Below, one piece after another: positions 53,958-62,836 of a stretch of DNA of 64,000 nt. The notes under the pieces are model-generated. The model was not told the origin of the DNA. It saw nothing but the letters and a program-made list of their open reading frames with translations, and did not search any database. Position numbers and translations under genes: made by a program. Numbering within the stretch: the stretch's first letter is position 1; each line of letters starts with the position of its first letter. The DNA is from an uncultured Collinsella sp. (GTDB lineage Bacteria; Actinomycetota; Coriobacteriia; Coriobacteriales; Coriobacteriaceae): positions 1 to 64,000 of the forward strand of contig CATYLC010000013.1 in assembly GCA_958408685.1 (NCBI GenBank). Reading direction: 5' to 3'.

Positions 53958-55034
53958 TTACACGTTAAAGCGGAAGTGCACGACGTCGCCATCGGCCATG
54001 ACATAGTCCTTGCCCTCAATACGCAGCTTGCCGGCGGCCTTGGCGCCCTGCTCGCCGCCGAGCTCGATGTAGTCGTCATAGCCAATGACCTCGGCCTTAA
54101 TAAAGCCGCGTTCAAAATCGGTGTGGATGACGCCGGCGGCCTGCGGGGCGGTCGCGCCCTGACGCACCGTCCAGGCTTTGACCTCCATCTCGCCGGCCGT
54201 AAAGAACGACTGCAGGCCGAGCAGCTTGTAGGCAGCCTGAGCGAGCACGTCCAGGCCGGGCTGCTCCAGGCCCAGGCTCTCCAGGTAGTCGGCAGCGTCC
54301 TCGGGATCGAGCTCGGAAAGCTCGGCCTCAATCTTGGCGCAGATCGGCAGCGGCTTGACGCCATCGATGGGCGCCAGATCGTCGTTGAGCATGTCCTCGT
54401 CCACGTTGGCCACATACAGGATGGGCTTCATGGTGAGCAGGAACAGGCCCTTGGCGGCAGCACGCTCCTCGTCTGTCATCTCCATGGATGCGGCGCGCTT
54501 GCCCTCGTTGAGCCAGGCAAGCAGACGCTTGGCGACCTCGAACTTGGGCATGAGCTCCTTGTCGCGCTTGGCTTCCTTCTCGAGCTTGGGCAGCTGTTTC
54601 TCGAGCGTGCCCATGTCGGCCAGGATGAGCTCGGTCATGATGGTATCGGCGTCACCGGCGGGGTCGACGAACTCGCCCGTGCGGCCCACCTCACGCATGA
54701 CGTTGGGATCCTTAAAGTAGCGCACGACCTCGCAGATGGCGTCGGTCTCGCGGATGTTTGCCAAGAACTGGTTGCCCAGGCCCTCGCCCTCGTTGGCACC
54801 CTTCACCAGGCCAGCGATATCGACGAACTCGACCGTAGCCGGCACAATGCGGCCGGGGTTGACGATGTCGGCAAGTTTTTGCAGGCGGCTATCGGGCACA
54901 TCGACGATACCCACGTTGGGGTCGATCGTGGCAAACGGGTAGTTGGCGGCAAGGCCGGTCTTTTTGGTAAGCGCGGTGAACAGCGTCGACTTGCCCACGT
55001 TGGGCAGGCCCACGATACCGATGGAAAGGGACAC
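53958..55034 (-). CDS. ychF: Redox-regulated ATPase YchF (Obg family)
   Basis: 358 residues, the usual size. The P-loop is GLPNVGKST at 9-17; G3 is [12 protein letters not shown]; the G4 motif is NVDE in place of NKxD, the mark of YchF and the reason it prefers ATP. A C-terminal TGS domain ends in [15 protein letters not shown]. It binds ribosomes and is linked to oxidative and translation stress. I chose the GTG at 55034 with AAAGGAG before it; the ATG at 55070 has no ribosome site. Confidence 0.95.
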   Translation of the reverse strand: MSLSIGIVGLPNVGKSTLFTALTKKTGLAANYPFATIDPNVGIVDVPDSRLQKLADIVNPGRIVPATVEFVDIAGLVKGANEGEGLGNQFLANIRETDAICEVVRYFKDPNVMREVGRTGEFVDPAGDADTIMTELILADMGTLEKQLPKLEKEAKRDKELMPKFEVAKRLLAWLNEGKRAASMEMTDEERAAAKGLFLLTMKPILYVANVDEDMLNDDLAPIDGVKPLPICAKIEAELSELDPEDAADYLESLGLEQPGLDVLAQAAYKLLGLQSFFTAGEMEVKAWTVRQGATAPQAAGVIHTDFERGFIKAEVIGYDDYIELGGEQGAKAAGKLRIEGKDYVMADGDVVHFRFNV

Positions 55035-55148
55035 GACAGCTCCTTTTGGTACAGGTACTTCAAACTTCATAAGTATAGCGCCGCCGCAGCATCCGGGCGA
55101 ATCCGGACACCGCGGCGGCGCAAATGAAGCAGAGATTGGGGTCTCTAG

Positions 55149-56402
55149 CTAGTCCGCGAGCTTCTCCACCTGATCGAGCATCTTGTCGAGCTTGGCCTTT
55201 GCTTCGGCCTTGACCTTCTCAGCTTCTTCGTGAGCCTTCGCCTTCTGGGCGGCCTTTTCCTCGGCTTCGGGATCGACGACGACCAGATTGGACGCGTCGT
55301 GCTCAACAAGCTTGAGCGCATGCTCGGGACAAACCTTGACACAGGCGCCGCAGCCTAAACAATACGTGGACTCCAACGCAAAGCGGCCGCTTCCCACCAA
55401 ATCGCAGGCAAACGTGGGGCACACGTTGACGCACTCACCGCACGACGTGCACTTGTCAAAATCGCACTCCGGCGTGCTCACCTGCATATTCTGGGCAAGC
55501 TCGGGATGGTTCTGCAGTGTCGAGAGCACCAGCTGCCGCCCATGGGTGAGCGAACGGCGACGCTTGGTCGTCGTGGTGCCGCACATGGTGTTGAGTGTGC
55601 GCTCCAGCTGGGTAATCTGATGGCGATGGGCCTTGAGCTTTTGCGTCACCGAGGCCAGCGCCGCCGTCGCCGGATTGAGCTTGGTCACCGTCAGACCCGT
55701 GGTACGGGCGATCTTTTCCATGTACTCCTTGCGCTCGTACTCGCGAAGCTTATGGCACTTGAGGCTCTTGGGGTCGACCTCCAGGCCCATGCCCGTACCG
55801 GCCCACTCCTCGGCCTTCGCAATGGCCTCGCCCAGAATGTCCTCACCGCCGGTGTTGCGGCATTTATCGCACACGCCCAACGGCAGGTACACACTCACGT
55901 TGGGATAGTCGGCCAGTACCGAAAACCAGGTCTCGGCCGTAATATCGCCCACGCAGGCAACGACGACCTCGTTTTCGCGCGGCATGCGCTTAAGGGCGCG
56001 CGTGCAGGTGACGTAGGCGGTCTCGTGGCTCGTAGCAGCAGAGACAATATCGTCATACAGGTTTTTGGGCGCCAGGCGCGGCGAGATGATCGCCTCGGTC
56101 GGACAGGCAGCGGCGCACAGGCCGCACTTGCGGCAGGAGTCGAGGATCTCGATGGCGTCTTCCTCGACCTCGATAGCGTTGACCGGGCACACGTCCATGC
56201 ACGCGGTGCAGCCGCTCTTTTCGTTTTTGCAGGTCAGGCACGGAATGGTGTTGCCGCGCGGACGCTCCTTGTAGTCGGCAGGATTCCACTGCGGTGCCGA
56301 CGGATCGAGTGCATCGGTCACACCGCCAAGCGGGTTTTTAAGAAAGTCGAAACCCTTGCTGATCTCGATAATGTCATCAAACAGATCGTGTTCCTGCGCC
56401 AT
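55149..56402 (-). CDS. Multi-cluster 4Fe-4S ferredoxin-type protein
   Basis: 417 residues, no membrane helix. Two ferredoxin domains frame a central region: the N-terminal one has CLTCKNEKSGCTACMDVCPVN and CRKCGLCAAACPTEA, and the C-terminal one has CTSCGECVNVCP and CLGCGACVKVCP. CDKCRNTGGE in the centre may bind a further cluster. The C-terminus is a Lys/Glu/Ala-rich coil. It should act as a cytosolic electron carrier or the iron-sulfur subunit of an oxidoreductase. GGGAGG precedes the ATG at 56402. Partners are not adjacent. Confidence 0.85.
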   Translation of the reverse strand: MAQEHDLFDDIIEISKGFDFLKNPLGGVTDALDPSAPQWNPADYKERPRGNTIPCLTCKNEKSGCTACMDVCPVNAIEVEEDAIEILDSCRKCGLCAAACPTEAIISPRLAPKNLYDDIVSAATSHETAYVTCTRALKRMPRENEVVVACVGDITAETWFSVLADYPNVSVYLPLGVCDKCRNTGGEDILGEAIAKAEEWAGTGMGLEVDPKSLKCHKLREYERKEYMEKIARTTGLTVTKLNPATAALASVTQKLKAHRHQITQLERTLNTMCGTTTTKRRRSLTHGRQLVLSTLQNHPELAQNMQVSTPECDFDKCTSCGECVNVCPTFACDLVGSGRFALESTYCLGCGACVKVCPEHALKLVEHDASNLVVVDPEAEEKAAQKAKAHEEAEKVKAEAKAKLDKMLDQVEKLAD

Positions 56403-56553
56403 GCGCGGCCCCTCCCTGAGCAGTGCAAACAAGCAAGAGATAATGATACGCCATCGACCCACGCCTCGGGCAAATTACACGCGGAGCATCTTCGCGGCAA
56501 ATAGCCCATGGCCTGTCGCCACCTCGATCGCACAAGGCCGATCAAGCGCCAAA

Positions 56554-57621
56554 CTATGCCTCGCACATGAGCTGCACGAGCTTTTGTTTGGTCACCTTTG
56601 CCTGCTCGTTGGCCATATTACGCTCATTTCTAAAGACCGCATTTGCAACACCTTGCAGATCGGTATCGGAAATCTCGCCAAGACCCAGCTCCTCGAGCGT
56701 CGTCGGCAGACCAACGCGCTGGCAAAACTCGAGCACCTGATCAAGCTCGGGCGCACGCTCTAGGCGCAGCTGGACCACCAGGCCAAATGCCACGGCCTCA
56801 CCGTGCATAGCCCTGCACTCGGGCAGAATCGTCAGACCGTTGGCGATGGCATGTGCCAACGCCAAGCCACCGCTCTCAAAGCCGACGCCCGAGAGCAGAA
56901 TATTGCACTCGATCAGACGCTCAACCGCCGGCGATATACGCCCTTTCTTGAGATCGCGCTTGGCAGCGACGCCGCACTCCATAAGCGTGTCATAGCAGGC
57001 ACGAGCCGCAACCAAGGCCAAGTGTCCCGGCGCGCCACCGTGCTCGTTGGCGCCATGCGCCGCGGCGCACGAACGTGCCTCGAAGTACGTTGCCAGTGCA
57101 TCGCCCATGCCAGCGACCGTCATACGCAGCGGGGCTGCCGCGAGCACGTTGGTATCGACCACGACCAGGTCTGGATTCTTCTCGAGCATCAGGTAGCGGT
57201 CGAACGACCCATCCTCGTGATACAGCACCGAAATCGCACTGCACGGACCGTCCATCGAAGCCGCCGTGGGGCATACGCACAACGGCAACTCGGCATAAAA
57301 CGCAACGGCCTTGGCGATATCGAGCATCTTGCCGCCGCCAATACCCACCACCATGTCGCAATACTCGGCCTGGGCTTCCTTAGCCATTTCGACAACGGCG
57401 TCTTCCGTACACGGACCGTCATAAATCTTAAAGAACGGCTCACTTAGGTCTTCGTCCAGAAATCCATCGACGATCTGCTTGCACAGCCGATCCTCGGTGC
57501 CCTGGTCAAACAAGACATAGGCAGCGCAGCCCAACCATGACAAATACCTGCCCTGGCGCGAAAGCTCCCCCGGCCCCTGAACATACCGGCCGGGACCGCC
57601 GTAAACCATAGGAAGCGCCAT
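56554..57621 (-). CDS. Glycerol dehydrogenase-like protein (GldA family, copy 1)
   Basis: 355 residues of the iron-type alcohol dehydrogenase superfamily, GldA branch. NAD binding shows in VVGIGGGKMLDIAKAVAF; metal ligands are the Asp in AGMGDALATYFEA and His in LALAHAIANG and MHGEAVAFG. It would oxidise glycerol or a similar polyol to the ketone, or the reverse. The ATG at 57621 starts MALPMVYGGPGRYVQGPGEL; a GTG four codons earlier is possible. It is a paralogue of the gene at 57769-58869, separated by a nested palindrome and a terminator. Confidence 0.88.
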   Translation of the reverse strand: MALPMVYGGPGRYVQGPGELSRQGRYLSWLGCAAYVLFDQGTEDRLCKQIVDGFLDEDLSEPFFKIYDGPCTEDAVVEMAKEAQAEYCDMVVGIGGGKMLDIAKAVAFYAELPLCVCPTAASMDGPCSAISVLYHEDGSFDRYLMLEKNPDLVVVDTNVLAAAPLRMTVAGMGDALATYFEARSCAAAHGANEHGGAPGHLALVAARACYDTLMECGVAAKRDLKKGRISPAVERLIECNILLSGVGFESGGLALAHAIANGLTILPECRAMHGEAVAFGLVVQLRLERAPELDQVLEFCQRVGLPTTLEELGLGEISDTDLQGVANAVFRNERNMANEQAKVTKQKLVQLMCEA

Positions 57622-57651
57622 ACGAGAATCCACCCTTCATCAAACAACGAT

Positions 57652-57716
57652 TGGTGCAAAGTAACCTGGCCCCTTTGCACCAACTTGGTGCGAAGGGGCC
57701 AGGTTAGTTTGCACCA
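57652..57716. repeat. Nested palindrome TGGTGCAAA...GGGGCCAGGTT
   Basis: Arms 57652-57683 and 57685-57716 pair with a few mismatches. Each arm itself begins and ends with complementary TGGTGCAAA/TTTGCACCA-like segments, giving a repeat within a repeat. It lies just before a dehydrogenase start and is probably a REP-like element. Confidence 0.65.
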
Positions 57717-57723
57717 TAGCAAA

Positions 57724-57756
57724 AAGGGGCAAAGCCATCTGTTGGCTTTGCCCCTT
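57724..57756 (-). terminator. Terminator of glycerol dehydrogenase copy 2
   Basis: AAGGGGCAAAGCCA (57724-57737) and TGGCTTTGCCCCTT (57743-57756) pair exactly. On the minus strand TTTTT follows. Confidence 0.85.
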
Positions 57757-57768
57757 CCTTAGCTTGAT

Positions 57769-58869
57769 TTACTCATCCATGAGATAGTAGTGGCCCAGCG
57801 CGTCGGCACCCAGGATGGCGTTTGCGACCATCTCGGGCGTCACCTCAAAGGGCATGTTGCACATGGTGTCATCGGGTGCGCAGGCGGCCTCGGCAACAAT
57901 CATGGCCTGCTCGCGCGTAAGCTCGGCAACGCCAAGTTCCTTCATCGTGACCGGCAGGCCAAGCTCAATGCAGAAGCCCAAGACTTCCTCGAGCTTCTCG
58001 GTCGGGGCATCCTCGAGTACCAGCTGGACGATAGTACCGAAGGCGACCTTCTCGCCGTGATACATGCCGTGGCACTCGGGCAGCATCGTCAGGCCATTGT
58101 GGATGGCATGAGCAGCAGCAAGGCCCGAGCTCTCAAAGCCAATGCCCGAAAGCAGCGTATTGGCCTCGATGATGTGCTCGACGGCAGGCGTGAGCGCACC
58201 CTTCTCCAGCGCAACCTTGGCCTTGACGCCATCGGCCATGAGCGTCTCATAGCAGAGCTTGGCGAGCGCCAGGCCGGCCATTCCGCCCTTGCCGCCGGCG
58301 CAGGTGCCGCCGTCGGCATCGTGCGTCGCCTGAGCCTCGAAATAGGTTGCGAGCGCATCGCCCATACCGGAAACCGTCAGGCGCACCGGGCTCGCCGCGA
58401 TAACCGTCGTATCCATCAGGACGATATTGGGGTTTGCCTTAAGGAAGAGGTACTTATCGAACTGGCCGTCATCGGTGTAAAGCACCGAAAGTGCCGAGCA
58501 CGGTGCATCGGTCGAGGCAATGGTGGGGCAAATGATAACCGGGGACTCCAGGTAATAGGCGACGGCCTTCGCGGTGTCGAGGATCTTGCCGCCACCGACG
58601 CCGACGATGATGTCGCAACCGTTGTCGCGAGCGAGCGCAACCAGGCGATCGACCTCGCCCTTGGAGCACTCGCCGTTAAAGTCCTCAAACAGCAACTTGG
58701 CCTTGGCCTCGGCAAAGCCGCCCTCGATCTTGGCACCGACGCGCTTCTTGCCCGAAGGCGTCACGATGACGAGGGCCTTAGCGCCGAGCGGCTCGACATA
58801 GGAGCCGAGCTTGGCGAGCTCGTCCGGACCCTGGATGTACTTGCTGGGGCTATTGAAAATTGCAGCCAT
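57769..58869 (-). CDS. gldA: Glycerol dehydrogenase (GldA, copy 2)
   Basis: 366 residues, the standard GldA size. It has IFNSPSKYIQGPDELAKLG, the NAD motif IIVGVGGGKILDTAKAVAYY, the metal-binding Asp in SGMGDALATYFEA, and His in AAAHAIHNG and MYHGEKVAFG. It oxidises glycerol to dihydroxyacetone with NAD, or reduces the latter. GGGAT lies before the ATG. It has its own terminator downstream and another hairpin upstream, so it is likely a single-gene unit. Clearly homologous to copy 1. Confidence 0.93.
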   Translation of the reverse strand: MAAIFNSPSKYIQGPDELAKLGSYVEPLGAKALVIVTPSGKKRVGAKIEGGFAEAKAKLLFEDFNGECSKGEVDRLVALARDNGCDIIVGVGGGKILDTAKAVAYYLESPVIICPTIASTDAPCSALSVLYTDDGQFDKYLFLKANPNIVLMDTTVIAASPVRLTVSGMGDALATYFEAQATHDADGGTCAGGKGGMAGLALAKLCYETLMADGVKAKVALEKGALTPAVEHIIEANTLLSGIGFESSGLAAAHAIHNGLTMLPECHGMYHGEKVAFGTIVQLVLEDAPTEKLEEVLGFCIELGLPVTMKELGVAELTREQAMIVAEAACAPDDTMCNMPFEVTPEMVANAILGADALGHYYLMDE

Positions 58870-58894
58870 AACTATCCCATTCTCTAAAAAAGAA

Positions 58895-58926
58895 AGGGGC
58901 TCCGTACGGATACGTGCGGGGCCCCT
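58895..58926 (-). terminator. Terminator of the iron-dependent alcohol dehydrogenase gene
   Basis: AGGGGC (58895-58900) pairs with GCCCCT (58921-58926) with further inner pairs; on the minus strand TTTCTTTTTT follows. Confidence 0.75.
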
Positions 58927-58947
58927 CGTTACGATAACAAGAGTCGA

Positions 58948-60171
58948 TTAGAAATCGATGTCGGTGTCGTAGTAGCAGGCCTTGAGGATCTTCTCGAAGT
59001 CGGCAGCCTTGGTCTCACGCGGGTTCTCGGGCGTGCAGGCGTCTTGCTCGGCGTTCGCGGCGATCTCGGGCAGCTTGGCGAGGAACTCCTCCTCGGAAAC
59101 CATCTGCGGGTTCTCGGCGTCGACCTTCACGCCACCATTCGCGTAATCCTTGATGGACTGCGGAATGTTGAGCTGGTCGTTGAGGTCGCGGATCTTCTGG
59201 ACGAGCGCAGCGATGAGCTCCTCGTTGGTCTCGCCGGGAAGGTGCAGGATCTCCTTGGCCACGTAAGCGTAACGCTCGGCAGCACGGGGATCCTTGGAGT
59301 TCCACTGGATGACCTTGCCCAGGTACATGGCGTTAGCGGCACCGTGGATGATGTGGCCGTTCTCGAAGGCAGCACCGGTCTTGTGAGCCATGGAGTGAAC
59401 GATGCCGAGCAGGCCCGAGGAGAAGGCGATACCGGCGATGCACTGAGCCTCGTGCATGTGCTGACGGGCCTCATGGTCGCCAGCATAGGACTTGGGCAGC
59501 CACTCGACGATCTCGCGGATGCCGTGCAGAGCGTTGGCGTCGGTGAACATAGAGGCGCAGGTGGAAACGTAGGCCTCCATGCAGTGGGTCAGAGCATCCA
59601 TGCCGGTGTGAGCGCACAGCTTGGCGGGCATGGTGTAGGTGAGCTCGGGGTCGACGATGGCGACATCAGGGGTGATGTTGAAGTCGGCCAGCGGGTACTT
59701 GATGCCCTTGGCGTAGTCGGTAATGACGGAGAACGCGGTGACCTCGGTAGCGGTGCCGGAGGTAGAGGAAATGGCGCAGAAATGAGCCTTCTGACGCAGC
59801 TCGGGGAAGCTGAACGGCTGGATAATGTTGTCGAAGGACTCCTCGGGGTACTCGTAGAAGACCCACATGGCCTTAGCGGCATCGATGGGCGAGCCGCCAC
59901 CGATGGCGATAATCCAGTCGGGCTCGAACTCGCGCATGGCCTCGGCACCCTTCATGACCGTCTCGATGGACGGGTCGGACTCGACGCCCTCGAACAGCTT
60001 GACCTCGAAACCGCCTTCCTTAAGGTCGTTCTCGACGTCCTGCAGGAACCCGCCGCGGCGCATAGAGCTGCCGCCAGAAACGATGATGGCCTTCTTGCCC
60101 TTGAGGTTCTTCACCTCGTGGCGAGCGCCCTCACCAAAGTACAGATCGCGAGGATTGGTAAAACGTCCCAT
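58948..60171 (-). CDS. Iron-containing alcohol dehydrogenase (butanol dehydrogenase-like)
   Basis: 407 residues. IIAIGGGSPIDAAKAMWVF binds NAD(P); STSGTATEVTAFSVI and CAHTGMDALTHCMEAY and GIVHSMAHKTGA, NGHIIHGAANA carry the metal ligands. It belongs to the BDH/lactaldehyde reductase branch, distinct from the two GldA genes. It likely reduces aldehydes to alcohols in fermentation, or the reverse. AGGAGG lies before the ATG at 60171. A dyad lies just upstream in the leader. Confidence 0.92.
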   Translation of the reverse strand: MGRFTNPRDLYFGEGARHEVKNLKGKKAIIVSGGSSMRRGGFLQDVENDLKEGGFEVKLFEGVESDPSIETVMKGAEAMREFEPDWIIAIGGGSPIDAAKAMWVFYEYPEESFDNIIQPFSFPELRQKAHFCAISSTSGTATEVTAFSVITDYAKGIKYPLADFNITPDVAIVDPELTYTMPAKLCAHTGMDALTHCMEAYVSTCASMFTDANALHGIREIVEWLPKSYAGDHEARQHMHEAQCIAGIAFSSGLLGIVHSMAHKTGAAFENGHIIHGAANAMYLGKVIQWNSKDPRAAERYAYVAKEILHLPGETNEELIAALVQKIRDLNDQLNIPQSIKDYANGGVKVDAENPQMVSEEEFLAKLPEIAANAEQDACTPENPRETKAADFEKILKACYYDTDIDF

Positions 60172-60212
60172 ACTGTGCCTCCTAAACAAGCCCCTCTTAG
60201 ACTTGCGTATAT

Positions 60213-60237
60213 AACGGAGCACCCAATTGGCTCCGTT
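60213..60237. promoter_or_regulatory. Dyad AACGGAGC / GCTCCGTT upstream of alcohol dehydrogenase
   Basis: Perfect 8-base arms at 60213-60220 and 60230-60237 with CCAATTGG in the centre. It lies about 40-65 bases before the start, a position fit for a repressor or a leader hairpin. Confidence 0.5.
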
Positions 60238-60238
60238 A

Positions 60239-60671
60239 GGACCGGTTTGCGCGTTGCCGGCGATGACAATGCGCGATGTCTAAACGTCTCAACGCTCAGA
60301 CAAACACTATTTTACCGTTCTGGTTGGTCAGTTATTCACCTAAAGCCGCCAATGATGAAACGTTTTTTCTATCCCTGAAGACCCTTGTGCGGCATTCATA
60401 CTCCCAAGCTGGGCAAACGTTTTATCAAGGTTGACTACATATCCCGGGCAGGGCTGTGCCCATCCAAAATATGCACCGTTCGCCGCCAAAAATCGACCGT
60501 TTGCGGCACCGTGATACCACTCGGCCGTCCATGGTGCCGACATTTGTGCGACATCCGTCTTCGTGGTGCAAAGGTGCAAGTCCAAGTGCGGCACCCCCGG
60601 TGTGCCACATGCGGGTAAACTAGAGCCTTATATAGAAACATCTGAACCCTAACCGCAGCAAAGGAGGCCCC
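60239..60671. other. Intergenic region without a clear gene
   Basis: About 430 bases between divergent genes. It contains near-repeats of the type CACCGTT...GCGGCAC near 60477-60510 but no supported gene, terminator or promoter that I can assign. Confidence 0.5.
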
Positions 60672-61748
60672 ATGGCATTCGATCCCATTCAAGAGGATTG
60701 CCATCGCCTCGTTCTTGAGGCCTTGCGCCGCGACAATATCCCGCTCACCGACGGTGCCGCCGTAGAGCGTCTGATGGAACAATTCACCCGCAACCCCGCA
60801 CCGCTCATCGTGCACGACCGCGACCGCGCCGGGCATCTGATTGCCAAGGTGGTCGAGGCCGTCGACTACCGCATTCCCTTTATCCCTGACGATGCCCAGG
60901 CAGAGCAGGAAGAGGCAGCTGCCGAGAACATGCTCCGCGAGGCGGCCGCACTCGATCCGGCCAACTGGGATGCCCAGCGCATGCTGACGGCACTCACCGC
61001 CGAATCCAACGAGGAATACGTGCAGTACCTGGTGTCCAAGTGCGACGAGGTGGAGCACGATCTGGCGCTCAAGATCGCCTCGGCGCAGGACCCCTACGAG
61101 CGCGAGGCCGCAGGCGACCTTACGCGCCGCCCCTATCTGCGCTGGCTTGCCGCCTTGGCATCGCGCGCCCTCATTAGCGGACGCTACCGCATGTCGCTCG
61201 AAGCCGCAAACCGCAGCCTGGACTTTGCACCCAACGACCCCGCTGGTGTCCGCCACACCGCGATGCTCGCCATGGCAAAGCTCGAATACCCCGCCGAGGA
61301 GCTCAAGCGCTTTCGCTCCGCACACTCCGTGCCGTACCTCGCGAATACCCCGCTGCGCCGCCGTCCCAAGGATGCAGAGCGCGACTTGGACCCGTGGACG
61401 CTCATCGCGCTGATGAGCGCTGCCTGGCGCGAGCTGGACTACGAGGGCGCCGAGCACTACTTGCGCATCCTTGCGCGCTCGTGTCCGCACGCAGCCGAGG
61501 CACTCTACTTCCAAACCGAGTTTCCCGATGGCGTCTATGCCCGCGTCAACGTGGGTGCGGGCTCCACCGACGAGCTTGTCCTTGCGCTGTCCGAGGCGAC
61601 GCCGGTACTGCAGGAGGGCCTGGGCGCTCCCGACAACGCCAGTTTTGCCGCCTGGGTCGCCACCAACGACATCGTGCGCTCCCAGATCGACGAGCGCATC
61701 CTGCGCGCAGCCGAGCAGGGGCTTCCATTTAAGGGAGGAGACCTCTAA
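60672..61748 (+). CDS. Helical-repeat protein of unknown function (upstream of murT)
   Basis: 358 residues, all helical by pattern, with TPR-like pairs (LTRRPYLRWLAALASRALIS, GRYRMSLEAANRSLDFAPND, ELDYEGAEHYLRILAR). No signal peptide or membrane helix. It is followed by a related-looking protein whose ATG shares a base with its stop (TAATG). AAAGGAGG precedes the ATG. No family is recognised; the pair may act as a scaffold. The linkage to murT is only by position. Confidence 0.75.
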   Translation: MAFDPIQEDCHRLVLEALRRDNIPLTDGAAVERLMEQFTRNPAPLIVHDRDRAGHLIAKVVEAVDYRIPFIPDDAQAEQEEAAAENMLREAAALDPANWDAQRMLTALTAESNEEYVQYLVSKCDEVEHDLALKIASAQDPYEREAAGDLTRRPYLRWLAALASRALISGRYRMSLEAANRSLDFAPNDPAGVRHTAMLAMAKLEYPAEELKRFRSAHSVPYLANTPLRRRPKDAERDLDPWTLIALMSAAWRELDYEGAEHYLRILARSCPHAAEALYFQTEFPDGVYARVNVGAGSTDELVLALSEATPVLQEGLGAPDNASFAAWVATNDIVRSQIDERILRAAEQGLPFKGGDL

Positions 61749-62791
61749 TGGATCCGAGCGTCTACATCCCCGCCTACCTGGAGCGCACCTATCTGGCGTC
61801 GCACCCCGAGCTCACCGATGCAGCACGCGAGCTTGTCCATAACGACATTAGCGCGAATCCCCAAAAGTATGCGCAGTCCGAGCATGCCCAGGCGCTGCTG
61901 TCCTATGCCGGTGTTCATCGCCACCTGCTCGACGAGCTCCATCGCATCGAGGACATGGGCAGCGACGAGGAGTTCGAGCAGACGCGCAATCGCCTGTTCG
62001 ACGACATGCGCGATGAGCTGCTCAAGATCGTCCGCATCGATGCGTATGTCCTCGACGCGCAGCTGCTCGCCATCATCCTGGCCGACACGCCCGTTGACGC
62101 CTGCCTGGGCGACCTGATGAAGCTCGAGGCGACCACGGCCGATTACCTGCAGCAAAGCGTGCCCGGGTTCGATATGGAGGCCCCACACTACTGGGCCAAT
62201 AATGTTTTGGCCGACGGTGTCACCGCAGCAGACCTTACCGTGAGCGAGCCGGCTCTTATCGGGTGGCTTCACACGCTCGAGGCCATCTCGCAGCTGTGCA
62301 TGGCGAGCGCCCGCTACCGCGCTGCTGCCAACTACGCCCGCCGTGTTCTTAAGGCAGAAGGCTATCCCACCCGAGCTGCAGGCACCGTGCTACTCGCCCT
62401 CGCTCGCTTGGAAGACGAGGACGGCTTTTTTGCCCTGGCCCACCAGCTCGAGGAGCAGATGGGGGCCGATACCCTCGAGAACTCCCCCTGGTACCTGCTC
62501 GCCCGCACGATCTTGCTGTTCAAAACGAACAAGATGCGCCCGGCGACACGCGCGCTGCGTGAGTTTGCCAACCGCTGCGAGGGCGGCGCGTTCTTCTTGC
62601 TGAACCCCATGTACCAGACGCCGTACCTTCCCTGCCGACCCGAGCCGCGCGACCCCTGGGATCTCTCGCACCAGGCGGTTTGGGAAGCCGACGGCATCAT
62701 CTCGGATACCCCCGACTTTGCCCCCTGGGCCAATGCCTGCGAAGACGTTTCGCAGCTTGCCCAGGAATTTGCGCGCCGCTACGGATTTTAA
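61748..62791 (+). CDS. Helical-repeat protein of unknown function, second of a pair
   Basis: 347 residues, helical, with TPR-like segments (ARYRAAANYARRVLKAEGYP, TVLLALARLEDEDGFFALAH). Some stretches parallel the upstream protein, suggesting an ancient duplication. It overlaps that gene by one base (TAATG) and is translationally coupled; GGGAGG sits before it. murT follows 45 bases later on the same strand. Function unknown. Confidence 0.75.
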   Translation: MDPSVYIPAYLERTYLASHPELTDAARELVHNDISANPQKYAQSEHAQALLSYAGVHRHLLDELHRIEDMGSDEEFEQTRNRLFDDMRDELLKIVRIDAYVLDAQLLAIILADTPVDACLGDLMKLEATTADYLQQSVPGFDMEAPHYWANNVLADGVTAADLTVSEPALIGWLHTLEAISQLCMASARYRAAANYARRVLKAEGYPTRAAGTVLLALARLEDEDGFFALAHQLEEQMGADTLENSPWYLLARTILLFKTNKMRPATRALREFANRCEGGAFFLLNPMYQTPYLPCRPEPRDPWDLSHQAVWEADGIISDTPDFAPWANACEDVSQLAQEFARRYGF

Positions 62792-62836
62792 CGGCGCAAA
62801 CGCCACGACCATGTCATCTATGTTAGGAACGGCTTC

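Noticed and set aside
60340..60594. 84-residue minus-strand frame between alcohol dehydrogenase and helical-repeat genes
   Set aside because: No ribosome site or recognised motif; kept only as unassigned intergenic DNA.
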